The notes: generated by a model from the sequence alone, not told the origin. Shown: positions 8,247 through 17,264, numbered from the stretch's first letter. The stretch: DNA of 64,000 nucleotides from Enterococcus saccharolyticus subsp. saccharolyticus (GCF_029023825.1 NZ_CP118957.1:1945794-2009793), one strand, 5' to 3'. Numbers and translations are program-made.

Positions 8247-9269
8247 TTAGTTAAACCAACCTTCGAAGAACGATTTAATCGTTGTCCAAAGATTTGCAAA
8301 AAAGCCTTTTGTTTCTTCACTGTTTAATTTTTCTTTCGCATTGTTGATGAAGTCTTTCCCGTTGGTCATTAAGTCATCTTTTAATGTCGTTAATTGTTCG
8401 GTAATTTGTTCATTGTTAATAACAGGTGCTTGCGAAAAATTATACATCGTATTTGATAAAGACGTGACTTGTTCTGAAGACAATACATCGCCTAACCCTT
8501 GAATATTTAACTGCTCAATTACAATTTGTTGCACTTTTTCTCGTCCTTGTTCTTCGTTCATTTTTGCCAATTCATCTTTGATTTTTTGTAATTCCAACTT
8601 AATTTCAGCTAACGCTACTGCTAAATTATCATCAGAGAAATTCGCATTTTCTTGATTTTCTTTCGTAATTTCAGAGACTACCGCACTCTCTTCTTGTGCT
8701 ACTTCACGGTTTTGTGCTCGTTCTTGAGCTTCTTGCTCATCTGCCGCTGGATCTACTTCATCATAAATTTTATAAATACCAGCTAAAGCCCCGCTACCAT
8801 CCATCACACGCACAGAAGCAATACGAATGTCTGCATCATAAACCCCACTTGTAATCGCTGCGTTTCGATAGTTGGCTTCTGTCCGAGAGGTAATATTTTC
8901 AGGCGTTTCAATTGTCACATTTACGCCTGCCCCTTCTTTCGTTCGTACCATATATGCGCTTGAATAAGCTTTTGATTCTGAGGTAAATGAATCAATGTCG
9001 GTCACATATTTCACTAAATCATCGCCATTCACGACAAAGGTATTATAGGCTTCTTTTTCTTTTACTTTCAATTTTTCAAGAGTTTGCGTTTTTTCTTGTT
9101 CGGTTAATCCATTTCCTAAAGCAACGCTAGGAACATCCCAACCTTCATCTTTGACTTTTTGTGTTTGTTCTGTCGTATCAGCAGCAACGCTCACACTAGT
9201 TGCAAGTAATCCTGCTTGAAAAACTGTCGTACATAAAACAGTATTGGTAATGATTTTTTTGAATGTCAT
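8247..9269 (-). CDS. Secreted DUF1002 family protein
   Basis: This is a 340-residue protein with a Sec signal peptide: a basic start, the hydrophobic stretch TVLCTTVFQAGLLATSVS and a likely cut after SVAA-D near residue 31. The body matches DUF1002, seen as VALGNGLTEQEKTQTL, YMVRTKEGAGVNVTIETPENIT and the alanine-rich segment SGALAGIYKIYDE. A coiled-coil tail is rich in Glu, Lys and Gln. The domain's role is unknown. There is no anchor motif, so it is probably released or wall-associated. It is divergent from the B6 salvage operon, with operator-like palindromes between them. Confidence 0.85.
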   Translation of the reverse strand: MTFKKIITNTVLCTTVFQAGLLATSVSVAADTTEQTQKVKDEGWDVPSVALGNGLTEQEKTQTLEKLKVKEKEAYNTFVVNGDDLVKYVTDIDSFTSESKAYSSAYMVRTKEGAGVNVTIETPENITSRTEANYRNAAITSGVYDADIRIASVRVMDGSGALAGIYKIYDEVDPAADEQEAQERAQNREVAQEESAVVSEITKENQENANFSDDNLAVALAEIKLELQKIKDELAKMNEEQGREKVQQIVIEQLNIQGLGDVLSSEQVTSLSNTMYNFSQAPVINNEQITEQLTTLKDDLMTNGKDFINNAKEKLNSEETKGFFANLWTTIKSFFEGWFN

Positions 9270-9393
9270 TGTATTATTCTCCTTTAAAAATAAATCTACT
9301 TGTTCATTATTGTAACGATAATAAAGACGTAATTCAAAACCAACTCCTCTTTTTCGCTAAAACTTAACAAAAAATTGATGAACTTTAGATAAA

Positions 9394-9431
9394 ATCCAAT
9401 AAATTGGATGGGTTAAAAACTAGCCAATTGG
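9394..9431. promoter_or_regulatory. Palindromes between DUF1002 gene and pdxK
   Basis: ATCCAAT-AA-ATTGGAT (9394-9409) is a perfect inverted repeat. A further CCAATTGG (9424-9431) repeats its half-site 14 bases later. They lie in the divergent promoter region upstream of a TATAAT-like box near 9458. This is the pattern of an operator, but the regulator is unknown. Confidence 0.45.
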
Positions 9432-9484
9432 TTGTTTTCTTTTCGCATGACACCTTTTATAATAAGCAAAAGGGATGTGAACAA

Positions 9485-10282
9485 ATGACAAAAATAACCC
9501 TCACAATTGGTGGTTCCGACACTTGGGGCGGTGGCGGCATTCAAACAGATTTAAAAACGTTTGAAAATTTACAGACATTTGGATTAACCGTTCTTACTTG
9601 TCTTGCGGTAGCTGAAAATGACAACTTTGTCATTCGCCCGCTTCCTCCATCACTCATTCAAGAACAATTACAAACGATTGAAGCATCGTTTCAATTGGAT
9701 GGTGTCAAAATCGGCTTACTAGCAAGTATTGAAATCGTCGACTTGGTCATCGATTTTTGCCAACGAAACCAAGGGAAGTTTCCAATTATCTTAGATCCAG
9801 TTTTAGCCTTTAAGGAAACGGAGCAACAATTACAACAAGACTACCTCAAAAAAATCAAAGAATTGGCACGACTTGTTGATTTAGTTACTCCTAACTTAAA
9901 AGAAATGGAACGTTTAGTGGCAGGCCCGCCAATCGCTAACCGCTCTGATATGAAGTACAGAACGCAACAATTGGTTAGTGAATTGCAAACTCCTGTCATT
10001 TTAAAAGGTGGCAACAAAATAGTGAACGATCGCGCTGTAGATTATTATACAGATAACAAAATTACACATTATTTTATCGGACCTGTTTCATATAAACCAA
10101 CCATTCATGGGGCTGGTTGTTGCTTCTCTGCTGCGATTTGTGCCTATCTTGCCCACGGTCTATCACTCATAGAAAGCATTGAAAAAAGTCAACATTTTGT
10201 CTATGAAGCCATCGAGCATGGTCTTCCTGTCTACGATGCCGGTAATGTCTGGCACGGAAATATTGAAAGGAATGATACTTAA
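9485..10282 (+). CDS. pdxK: Pyridoxal kinase / hydroxymethylpyrimidine kinase of ThiD type
   Basis: This is a 265-residue ribokinase-fold kinase. It opens TLTIGGSDTWGGGGIQTDLK. The catalytic region reads IHGAGCCFSAAICAYLAHG, which is closer to the GAGC form of Bacillus PdxK than to the GTGC of dedicated ThiD. The open frame continues upstream to 9404, but the ATG at 9485 is preceded by AAGGGATGTG and begins at the family start. It is followed by an ECF S component and a YwlG-like gene. That arrangement suggests vitamin B6 salvage, with thiamine-precursor phosphorylation as the alternative. Confidence 0.82.
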   Translation: MTKITLTIGGSDTWGGGGIQTDLKTFENLQTFGLTVLTCLAVAENDNFVIRPLPPSLIQEQLQTIEASFQLDGVKIGLLASIEIVDLVIDFCQRNQGKFPIILDPVLAFKETEQQLQQDYLKKIKELARLVDLVTPNLKEMERLVAGPPIANRSDMKYRTQQLVSELQTPVILKGGNKIVNDRAVDYYTDNKITHYFIGPVSYKPTIHGAGCCFSAAICAYLAHGLSLIESIEKSQHFVYEAIEHGLPVYDAGNVWHGNIERNDT

Positions 10283-10786
10283 ATGACTTTACAAAAAAAT
10301 CTCGTACAACTGGCAATGATTACTGCCTTAACTGTGACTTTATCCTTACTATTTATTTTTCCAGTCCCCGCAACAAATGGGTTTGTTACCCTCTGCGAAG
10401 TGGGCATCTACACGGCTGCCTTTTTATTTGGTCCCATTGGTGGTTTTTGGGTGGGTGCGTTAAGTGGTGGACTCATTGATTTATTGTCAGGGTATCCGCA
10501 ATGGATTATTTTCTCTGTACTGATTCATGGCATTCAAGGTGGGATTGCTGGTTACTTTTTCCAAAAAAACTGGAAATACAAAAACATCAGTGGATTAATT
10601 CTGGCGAGTCTCTTTATGGTCGTCGGTTACGCATTAGCAACGGCCTTTTTATATACGTGGCCAGCAGGCGTTGCCTCAATTATTGGTAACATCATGCAAA
10701 ATGTTTTTGGTAGTGGACTTACTTTAATGCTCATTTCAGCATTGCGAAAAATCAATTTCCCCTTAATGAAAGAAGGACCTAAATAA
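10283..10786 (+). CDS. ECF transporter S component, probable vitamin B6 or thiamine precursor
   Basis: This 167-residue integral membrane protein has five to six helices, including [20 protein letters not shown] at the start. It has the ECF-type motif region [21 protein letters not shown] components capture a vitamin and dock on the shared EcfAAT energising module, which is not encoded here. It begins directly after the pdxK stop, so it is likely cotranscribed and translationally coupled. The pairing with a pdxK-type kinase suggests a PdxU2-like role, by context only. Confidence 0.8.
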   Translation: MTLQKNLVQLAMITALTVTLSLLFIFPVPATNGFVTLCEVGIYTAAFLFGPIGGFWVGALSGGLIDLLSGYPQWIIFSVLIHGIQGGIAGYFFQKNWKYKNISGLILASLFMVVGYALATAFLYTWPAGVASIIGNIMQNVFGSGLTLMLISALRKINFPLMKEGPK

Positions 10787-11331
10787 TGGAAAAAGAAACG
10801 TTTGTTCAAGATTTAACACAAACCACTGAAGAAGTCTTAGCACAAGCTAATTTAAAAGCTGGTGACACTTTTGTCTTAGGATGTAGTACGAGTGAAGTGA
10901 CTGGTGGTGTCATTGGTAAAAATCCAAGTCAAGAAGTCGGCGAGTGGATTATTGCTACATTAAAACAGATTTTAGATGCAAAAGGCATCTTTTTAGCAGT
11001 CCAAGGTTGTGAACATTTAAACCGTGCGTTAGTCGTTGAACGTCGCTTAGCTGAAAAGAAAGATTGGGAGATTGTTGCAGTCTTACCAAGTCTTCACGCT
11101 GGTGGTGCTTGTTCAGTCGCTGCTTTTAAATTTTTCGATGATCCAGTAGAAGTAGAAAGCATTGTTGCTCAAGCGGGGCTAGATATTGGTGATACAGCGA
11201 TTGGAATGCATGTTAAACATGTGCAAGTACCTGTTCGTCCAACAAAAAAAGAATTAGGTGCTGCTCACGTGACTGCCCTACGCTCTCGCCCCAAATATGT
11301 TGGTGGCCCTCGAGCTAGTTACGTAGAATAA
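10786..11331 (+). CDS. TIGR01440 / UPF0340 (YwlG-like) protein
   Basis: This is a 181-residue soluble protein matching the YwlG family, with [46 protein letters not shown] and the C-terminal [12 protein letters not shown]. Conserved Cys and His residues suggest a small-molecule or metal site, but no activity is established. Its start overlaps the previous stop by one base (TAATG), so it is the third gene of the pdxK operon. Its constant association here points to B6 or a related cofactor pathway. Confidence 0.88.
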   Translation: MEKETFVQDLTQTTEEVLAQANLKAGDTFVLGCSTSEVTGGVIGKNPSQEVGEWIIATLKQILDAKGIFLAVQGCEHLNRALVVERRLAEKKDWEIVAVLPSLHAGGACSVAAFKFFDDPVEVESIVAQAGLDIGDTAIGMHVKHVQVPVRPTKKELGAAHVTALRSRPKYVGGPRASYVE

Positions 11332-11345
11332 CATTCATATCAGTT

Positions 11346-11397
11346 CTATCCAAACAAAATAGTGTGTGTTTTTCGTCTATTTTGTTTGGATAGTTTT
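11346..11397 (+). terminator. Terminator of the pdxK operon
   Basis: A 17-base-pair perfect stem, CTATCCAAACAAAATAG against CTATTTTGTTTGGATAG, closes a 14-base loop and is followed by TTTTG. Confidence 0.88.
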
Positions 11398-11552
11398 GTC
11401 TTGTTTTAACTCATCCAGCTATAAATAGTAATCGTTTTCTTCGTTGCTATCATTGGATTTTTTTCAAGTATTTTTTAAATTTAATTGCTTTGTAGTGCCC
11501 TATCACGTATTCTATAATAAAAGGTACGAATTAAATTTAATGGGGTGGAAAA

Positions 11553-12515
11553 ATGAAAAGGCTTGCTATTTTAACAAGTGGTGGCGATGCACCAGGAATG
11601 AACGCAACAATTCGAGCAGTATTAAATAAGGCTGCACATCATGATATTGAGGTTGTGGGTGTGAACTACGGCTTTTTAGGTTTAGTATGTAAAAACTTTA
11701 CATCATTGGACACAGAAAAAGTAAACTCCTCTATTTCAATGGGTGGTACAATTCTTTATTCTTCACGTTATCCTGAATTTGCTGAAAAAGAAATCCAATT
11801 AAAAGCGATTGAAAATTTAAAAGAAGCTAACATTGATGGGTTAATCGTCATTGGTGGACGTGGTTCTCATCATGGAGCACTTGCATTATCTAATTTAGGT
11901 TTTCCTACAATCGGGATTCCTGCTACCATCGATAACGATATCCCTGGTACAGAATTTACGGTTGGTTTTGATACAGCAGTTAACACTGTTGTTAGCGCGC
12001 TCGATAAAATTCGTGATACAGCCAATTCTCACGTTCGTACATTTGTCATTGAAGTGAAAGGATTACGTTCTGGTGACTTAGCATTATGGTCAGGCGTTGC
12101 TGGCGGTGCTGAATCGATTTTAATTCCTGAACAAGAATTGGATCTTGCCCATGTCGCAAGTAAAATCAAACAAAGTGTCGAACGTAAAAAGAAACACTGT
12201 TTAATTGTCTTAGCCGAAGGAGTCATGTCTGCTTCAGAATTAACAACGAAGTTAAAAGAAGAAGGCGTCTTGCATATCCGTGAAGTGGAGCTTGGTCATG
12301 TACCTCGTGGTGGTTCTCCTACCCCTTACGATCGCGTATTAGCTAGTAAAGCTGGTGCTGCTGCCGTTAATTTATTCTTAGAAGAAAAATTTGGTAATTG
12401 TTTGTGTATTCAATATAACAAATTAGTTCCAGTTTCTTTAAAAGATGCGTTAGATATTGAGAAAAATTTCATTGATTTATCCTTGTACCCATTAAATTCT
12501 TCTATTTCTTATTAA
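11553..12515 (+). CDS. Divergent 6-phosphofructokinase-like protein
   Basis: This 320-residue protein has full-length PFK-A architecture: LTSGGDAPGMNATIRAV (nucleotide loop), TIDNDIPGTEFTVGFDTA (catalytic Asp retained), LAEGV and LGHVPRGGSPTPYDRVLAS. Two sites depart from the canonical enzyme. GGDGS is GGRGS here, replacing the Mg-ATP aspartate with Arg. VMGRxxGD is VKGLRSGD, losing the fructose-6-phosphate arginine. No pyruvate kinase gene follows, unlike the usual pfkA-pyk pair. It may be a paralog with altered substrate, a regulator or an inactive copy. It has its own promoter region with TATAAT near 11514 and its own terminator. Confidence 0.85.
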   Translation: MKRLAILTSGGDAPGMNATIRAVLNKAAHHDIEVVGVNYGFLGLVCKNFTSLDTEKVNSSISMGGTILYSSRYPEFAEKEIQLKAIENLKEANIDGLIVIGGRGSHHGALALSNLGFPTIGIPATIDNDIPGTEFTVGFDTAVNTVVSALDKIRDTANSHVRTFVIEVKGLRSGDLALWSGVAGGAESILIPEQELDLAHVASKIKQSVERKKKHCLIVLAEGVMSASELTTKLKEEGVLHIREVELGHVPRGGSPTPYDRVLASKAGAAAVNLFLEEKFGNCLCIQYNKLVPVSLKDALDIEKNFIDLSLYPLNSSISY

Positions 12516-12525
12516 ATAACAACTA

Positions 12526-12559
12526 CCGTAGAAAGAACTCCTTTCTGCGGTTTTTTTTT
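12526..12559 (+). terminator. Terminator of the PFK-like gene
   Basis: CCGTAGAAAG pairs with CTTTCTGCGG (one G-U) around a five-base loop and is followed by nine T. Confidence 0.92.
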
Positions 12560-12622
12560 GTAATCAGAACTCGTGACGCCGGTTTTCTTTTTTGTTACAG
12601 TAGAAGAAAGGAGGAGAAAACG

Positions 12623-13234
12623 ATGTCAACATTTCATGCCAAACGTCAGCTCGATCAAACAAACGAAGCTGCCATTAAACGCATTCAACTGATTGGGATT
12701 TTTTCAGAATCCATCTTGTTAGTCTTAGCAATCGTCTTGTTTTTTCTCGACTTGCAACTATTCGCTATGGTGCTTGCCCTTATGGCCTTAGGAGGATTAG
12801 TCGTCTTCTTAAAAATCTTACCGGACAACATGCGTAAAAAAGTCGAAACCTTACAAACGATTCAACCCTTTATCGAAATTGACAATGAAAAAATTCGTCA
12901 TGGCGAAATTATCGTCCCATGGAATCAGGTGCATGCCGTGTTACGCGCCACACCCGAACATGTGCCAGATGAACATTCACCTATTCATTCTGGAGATGCT
13001 ATCTACATTTTATCTGCACAAGAGTTTACGCCAAATGATCGTTCCTATTCAGCATTCGTCGAAAGTTATGGTGGACATCCCTATTTAAGTTTACGTTTGT
13101 CCTACTTTGAAGAACCAGACGTGTTTATTACAGAATTAAAACACATCATTCAAGCGCAAGCGATTGATTGCTTAGAAACAAAAGATGCTAGAACAGCCGA
13201 AAAATTCATACAAGAAGCATACAAAAGAGGTTAG
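12623..13234 (+). CDS. Hypothetical membrane protein with two N-terminal helices
   Basis: I do not recognise this 203-residue protein. After a basic, polar N-terminus of about 22 residues come two closely spaced membrane helices (about 23-45 and 48-66), then a soluble domain of 135 residues. The soluble part has a strand-rich PH-like look (EIDNEKIRHGEIIVPWNQVHAVL), which suggests a cytoplasmic bPH-type domain, but this is only an impression. A strong Shine-Dalgarno, AGGAGG, precedes the ATG. It is monocistronic and convergent with the yeiH-like gene, sharing one terminator. Confidence 0.75.
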   Translation: MSTFHAKRQLDQTNEAAIKRIQLIGIFSESILLVLAIVLFFLDLQLFAMVLALMALGGLVVFLKILPDNMRKKVETLQTIQPFIEIDNEKIRHGEIIVPWNQVHAVLRATPEHVPDEHSPIHSGDAIYILSAQEFTPNDRSYSAFVESYGGHPYLSLRLSYFEEPDVFITELKHIIQAQAIDCLETKDARTAEKFIQEAYKRG

Positions 13235-13258
13235 ACGCACGTCTAACCTCTTTTTTTA
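13226..13258. terminator. Bidirectional terminator
   Basis: AGAGGTTAGAC pairs with GTCTAACCTCT around GCAC, with seven T on the plus side and an A-run on the other. It overlaps the last codons of the plus-strand gene and the stop of the minus-strand gene. Confidence 0.9.
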
Positions 13259-14254
13259 CCATATCCCAATGATTTTTTGCATAACTAAACTCACAATCAT
13301 AATACTTACCCAACAACTAAAACCTAATACAATCGGTTTTCCACCAGATTTAATTAACTTCAACAAATTGGTATTCAACCCAATCGCTGTCATGGCCATT
13401 GTAATAAAAAATTTCCCCAATGACGTGAAACCATGAACGACTGAGTCATTCAAAGGAACAAATGTGCTGAAAATCGCTGCAGCTAAAAACCATAAGATAA
13501 ACCACGGAAAAGTCTCTCTAACACGCACCGTTGTGGTATTGCTTTGTTTAGAACGATAAATAGCAATTGCTAATGTAATCGGGATAATCGCCAACGTACG
13601 GGTTAATTTTACAATGGTTGCATATTGCAACGCAACATCATTGCCATGACTAGTGGCCCAAGATTGTCCAGCTGCCACCACAGAAGATGTATCGTTAATC
13701 GCTGTTCCCGCCCACATACCAAAACCAATGTCGCTCAATCCTAGTAGACTACCGAATGTCGGAAACAACAGTGCCGCCAAAATATTGAATAAAAAAATTA
13801 CTGAGATAGATGTAGCAATATCTTCATCCTTTGCATCAATTACGGGTGCTGTAGCTGCAATCGCAGAACCGCCACAAATCGATGAACCTACACCAACTAG
13901 TGTTGACACATCAGAGGGAATGTTTAAAGCTTTGCTGACAAAAAACGAAACCAATAAGGCTGTCGCAATTGTCGATACGATAATCATCAGTGATTGACTT
14001 CCCACCGCAACGATTTGGAATAAATTCATGCCAAAACCCAATAAAATAATGGCGTATTGTAAGATTTTTTTGGACGTAAACGCAATCCCTGAATGGAACA
14101 CTGGTTTTCTAGGCACGAATGCAATGACCATCCCTAACAAAATACCAAAAACGGGGCCTCCAATTAGTGGAAAAATTCTACCTAAAATAGTTGCGATTCC
14201 CCCAATCACAAAAGCCAATAATATTCCTGGATAATTTTTTTTAATAGCTATCAT
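13256..14254 (-). CDS. YeiH/UPF0324 family putative sulfate exporter
   Basis: This is a 332-residue, very hydrophobic protein with about ten membrane helices. Family motifs include GFGMNLFQI, VGVGSSICGGSAIAA and MWAGTAINDTSSVVAAG. The family is annotated as putative sulfate exporter, though transport has rarely been tested. It is divergent from a LysR regulator at 14366, the same arrangement as yeiH-yeiE of enterobacteria. The LysR protein therefore probably controls it. Confidence 0.88.
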   Translation of the reverse strand: MIAIKKNYPGILLAFVIGGIATILGRIFPLIGGPVFGILLGMVIAFVPRKPVFHSGIAFTSKKILQYAIILLGFGMNLFQIVAVGSQSLMIIVSTIATALLVSFFVSKALNIPSDVSTLVGVGSSICGGSAIAATAPVIDAKDEDIATSISVIFLFNILAALLFPTFGSLLGLSDIGFGMWAGTAINDTSSVVAAGQSWATSHGNDVALQYATIVKLTRTLAIIPITLAIAIYRSKQSNTTTVRVRETFPWFILWFLAAAIFSTFVPLNDSVVHGFTSLGKFFITMAMTAIGLNTNLLKLIKSGGKPIVLGFSCWVSIMIVSLVMQKIIGIW

Positions 14255-14328
14255 GTTTGCCTTCCTTTCATTTGATTTGCATTTATCCTATCATATTCAA
14301 ACTATAACGAAAAATTATAAATTATTAT

Positions 14329-14349
14329 ATAATGATAACAAATCATTAT
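14329..14349. promoter_or_regulatory. Inverted repeat between yeiH-like and LysR genes
   Basis: ATAATGAT-N5-ATCATTAT lies in the divergent promoter region just upstream of the LysR Shine-Dalgarno. It fits the interrupted dyads bound by LysR-type regulators. It also resembles a Fur-type box, so the binding protein is uncertain. Confidence 0.45.
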
Positions 14350-14365
14350 CATTAGGAGGAAAAAC

Positions 14366-15238
14366 ATGTTAGATTTTCGTATCGATACTTTTTTAGCCGT
14401 TTGCAAACATTTGAATTTTACAAAAGCTGCAGAGGAACTCTGTATTACACAACCCGCTGTCTCTCAGCATATCAAACATTTAGAAATACACTATCAGACC
14501 AAATTTTTTCATTATGAAGGAAAAAAATTACTGTTAACCAGTGAAGGAAAACTCTTTTTGGAGACTGTTTCGACAATGAAGCATGACGAAACATTTTTAC
14601 GCGAAAAATTGGCACAAGAAAAAACGGGGCAGTATCATTTAAAGCTAGGTGCTACATTAACAATTGGTGAATTTATTCTCCCAAATAAACTCGGCAATTT
14701 TTTAACCCAACATCCCGATATGCAGATTACCATGATTGTTAATAACACTGAACAACTTCTCCATCAATTAGATACAGGCGTGTTAGATTTTGTCTTTATT
14801 GAAGGTTATTTTCCTAAAAATGACTATAGTTTTGTCCCCTATTCCAGAGAATCCTTTGTGTGTGTCGCTGGAAAAAACTATCCCTTTGAAAAACAACCAC
14901 ACTTATTAGAAGATTTACTTTATGAACCACTCATTATTCGAGAAACAGGCTCAGGAACACGAGATATTTTTGAAAAAAATTTAGAACGACAAAATTTATT
15001 AATCAACGATTTTGCCAAAGTCATTGAAATCGGCAATATTGCAACTATCAAACAATTGGTAGCAAACAATTTAGGGATTACCGCTTTATATGAAATTGCA
15101 GTTCAAGAAGAATTAAATAAAGGATTGTTGCAAAAAATACCAATTACTGATTTGCAACAGTCCCATGATTTTTATTTTGTTTGGCGAAAAAATAGCGTGT
15201 TTTCCGATTTTTTCCAAGAATTGGCCAGCTCACTTTAA
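14366..15238 (+). CDS. LysR family transcriptional regulator, YeiE-like
   Basis: This 290-residue protein has an N-terminal LysR HTH (NFTKAAEELCITQPAVSQHIK, about 17-37) and a C-terminal periplasmic-binding-like effector domain from about residue 90. Notable segments are LGATLTIGEFILPNKL and the effector-loop LIIRETGSGTRDIFE. The SGT motif is shared with CysB/CbbR/YeiE-type regulators that sense small anions or sulfur metabolites. Divergence from the YeiH-like exporter makes that gene the likely target. Its stop overlaps the 3' end of the converging pseudogene by four bases. Confidence 0.88.
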   Translation: MLDFRIDTFLAVCKHLNFTKAAEELCITQPAVSQHIKHLEIHYQTKFFHYEGKKLLLTSEGKLFLETVSTMKHDETFLREKLAQEKTGQYHLKLGATLTIGEFILPNKLGNFLTQHPDMQITMIVNNTEQLLHQLDTGVLDFVFIEGYFPKNDYSFVPYSRESFVCVAGKNYPFEKQPHLLEDLLYEPLIIRETGSGTRDIFEKNLERQNLLINDFAKVIEIGNIATIKQLVANNLGITALYEIAVQEELNKGLLQKIPITDLQQSHDFYFVWRKNSVFSDFFQELASSL

Positions 15239-16206
15239 TTTTCTCCTGGATAAACTAATTGCCACTGTTGACGAATGCGATCCGTCACATGTAACACTTG
15301 TTGCGTAAAAGTTGGTGGTACTTCATCAAAAGACGTTTTCCCTTGACGCAAGCAAGCTGCCAATTGTAAAAATTCAAATTCATACCCGGTCATTGCTGGA
15401 TCTTTTTGAATCGTTTGAATTTTTTCTTGGTCATTTGTATAAACATCGATTCGATTAAACTCTGACACGTGATAAATCACCAGATACCCTTTACTGCCAC
15501 TAATAATTGCGCCATTACGTGTTTTGGCTTGAATAGTTGCATGTAATGTCGCAGTGGCTTGATTTCCATAAGCAAAGCACAATGTATGCTGATAATCCAC
15601 TCCCGTAGGCCCTTGATTCTAAACCATGGTCATTTCAGAAAAATCACTACCAAGAAGTTCAAACATCAAGTTCAAATTATACACACCAATATCCAATAAT
15701 GCACCGCCCGCTAGTGCTTTTTCAGTTAAACGTGACGAGTTCAAGCCATAGCCCCCAATATTTGCAAGTAACGATTTAAATTCACCAATTACTTGTTGCT
15801 CTTGAATGTCTTTTAAGGTTTGGAAAACTGGATTAAAGCGCGTCCAAAAAGCTTCTCCAAGAAACACCTTCTTTTCTTTTGCCAATTCAAATAAGTCACA
15901 AGCATCTTGTTCATTAATCGTCAATGGTTTCTCACAAAGAACATGCTTGCGATTTGTGAGTGCTATACGCACATGTTCTTTGTGAAAAATATGGGGCGTT
16001 GCTACATAAATCACATCAATTTCTGCTCGTTGACATAATTCTTCCAATGAATCCGTATAAAAAGCAATCGCATATTTCTGCGCAAATCGCTGGGCATTTT
16101 CTTTGGTTCGTGAATAGATACCTACGACATGGATATCAGTTAATTTTTTCAATGTATTCGTTACAATTGTCGCAATCGAACCTGTACCAATAATTCCTAT
16201 CTTCAT
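15235..16206 (-). pseudogene. Gfo/Idh/MocA family oxidoreductase with in-frame amber codon
   Basis: Two fragments in the same frame make a complete dehydrogenase of about 323 residues, split by a TAG at 15621-15619. The N-terminal part has the Rossmann motif KIGIIGTGSIATIV, VYATPH-type VIYVATPHIFH and CEKPLTINEQDA. The C-terminal part carries the substrate-domain strands. The start is the ATG at 16206 with AAGGAAGC upstream. Flanking codons read TMV-stop-NQGPTG with no shift, so one base change explains it. Family members oxidise sugars or inositol-like diols with NAD(P), and the substrate is unknown. Without readthrough only about 195 residues are made. Confidence 0.85.
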
Positions 16207-16274
16207 CTTTTGCTTCCTTTTTGGTTTCTTTATTTTCATGTTACTACAAAAAACGAAGTGGTGATAGCAATAAA

Positions 16275-16330
16275 AACAATCCGAATCAGAAGAACTTGCA
16301 GTGTTTCGCATTCTTTTGCTTCGGATTGTT
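16275..16330 (-). terminator. Terminator of the DUF1541 lipoprotein gene
   Basis: AACAATCCGAA pairs with TTCGGATTGTT, with an inner stem of GCAAAAGAA and TTCTTCT-type pairing, followed on the minus strand by TTTTTATT. Confidence 0.8.
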
Positions 16331-16360
16331 TATTTAGCGCTTTTTGGTCCAACTAGAAAC

Positions 16361-16963
16361 TTATTCGGTTGCAGTCATTTCATCTTCTGTGACCCACATA
16401 TGATTCATGACCATTTCACCACCATCTGCAGGTTCATAATCGACAACATACACGGTTCCTTGAATCGCTTCATCAACAGTTGCTGTTGCGCCTTTCATGC
16501 CAGTCATATGGTCAGCTTCTAAAACCACGGTATCCCCTGCTGCAACTTCTTGATTAGGATCTTGGAGTTCTTCTTGAACAACCCATTTGTGATTTTTCAC
16601 CTCTGCACCACCATCTGTTGGGGTATAACTCACTGCATAAATAGTGGTATCATACGCCCCGACTACTGTCGCTTGGCCATTTTCCATGCCAGGCATATGT
16701 GTAGCAGTCAATGTCACCTGCGTTCCAACTGGATATTTTGGATTTTCAGCATCTTTCATCCCAGCCGGAATTTCACCTGATTCGTGATGCTCATGCATCA
16801 TTTCGTCACTACTAACACTAGTTTCGCTGCTTTCTGTCGTCGTAGCTACTTCTGAACTTGTCACATGCGTTTCATGACTAGTATCCTGCGTAGTTGTTGA
16901 TGAGCAAGCACCTAAAATAAATAATGCCCCCAAACCTATCGTTACAAATACTCTTTTTTTCAT
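16361..16963 (-). CDS. YdhK-like lipoprotein with two DUF1541 repeats
   Basis: This is a 200-residue surface lipoprotein. The signal sequence ends in the lipobox LGAC (Cys at about residue 19), followed by a Ser/Thr-rich linker and a His/Met-rich stretch (DEMMHEHHESG). Two DUF1541 repeats of about 55 residues follow. Each contains HMxGMxxxxATV, a Y-x-V-x-Y strand, GG and NHxWV. Related proteins often accompany metal or copper genes, but none is adjacent, so metal binding is an inference from His and Met content. The ATG at 16963 is preferred over the GTG at 16972, which lies inside the Shine-Dalgarno. Confidence 0.88.
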   Translation of the reverse strand: MKKRVFVTIGLGALFILGACSSTTTQDTSHETHVTSSEVATTTESSETSVSSDEMMHEHHESGEIPAGMKDAENPKYPVGTQVTLTATHMPGMENGQATVVGAYDTTIYAVSYTPTDGGAEVKNHKWVVQEELQDPNQEVAAGDTVVLEADHMTGMKGATATVDEAIQGTVYVVDYEPADGGEMVMNHMWVTEDEMTATE

Positions 16964-17111
16964 CGCACTCACCTTTCTTTATTCATCTCTTCTTTTATTG
17001 TACCAATATAATTTACATCTGTAAATTCAAAAGAAAACGACAACCACTATACTGATATCAAGAATCTTTGCTATCCGACACTTCCTTCTTTTTTTGTTAT
17101 GATAATAGCAA

Positions 17112-17264
17112 TAAACTAGAAAAGGCGGGATTACTTTGAACTCGGAAATAAAGTCTAACACCCCACTCCATGCAAAGTTAGGAAATCGTAGCGACAATTG
17201 TATGGAATAACGTCGCCTCATACTAACTTTGCCACTTGTAGAAAAATACAAGGAGTGAATATGT
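17112..17264 (+). promoter_or_regulatory. Structured 5' leader of the CD3324-like gene, unassigned
   Basis: A likely -10 (TATGATAAT, about 17097-17105) precedes about 150 non-coding bases. GCAAAGTTAG near 17175 is complementary to CTAACTTTGC near 17223. Inside, GCGAC pairs with GTCGC, and GTATG can alternatively pair with CATAC. The leader has no T-box core and no known aptamer that I recognise. Confidence 0.45.

Noticed and set aside
8060-8320. 86-codon minus-strand frame over repeat copy B
   Set aside because: It covers the dispersed palindromic repeat and the end of the DUF1002 gene in another frame. There is no ribosome site and its amino acid pattern is not protein-like.
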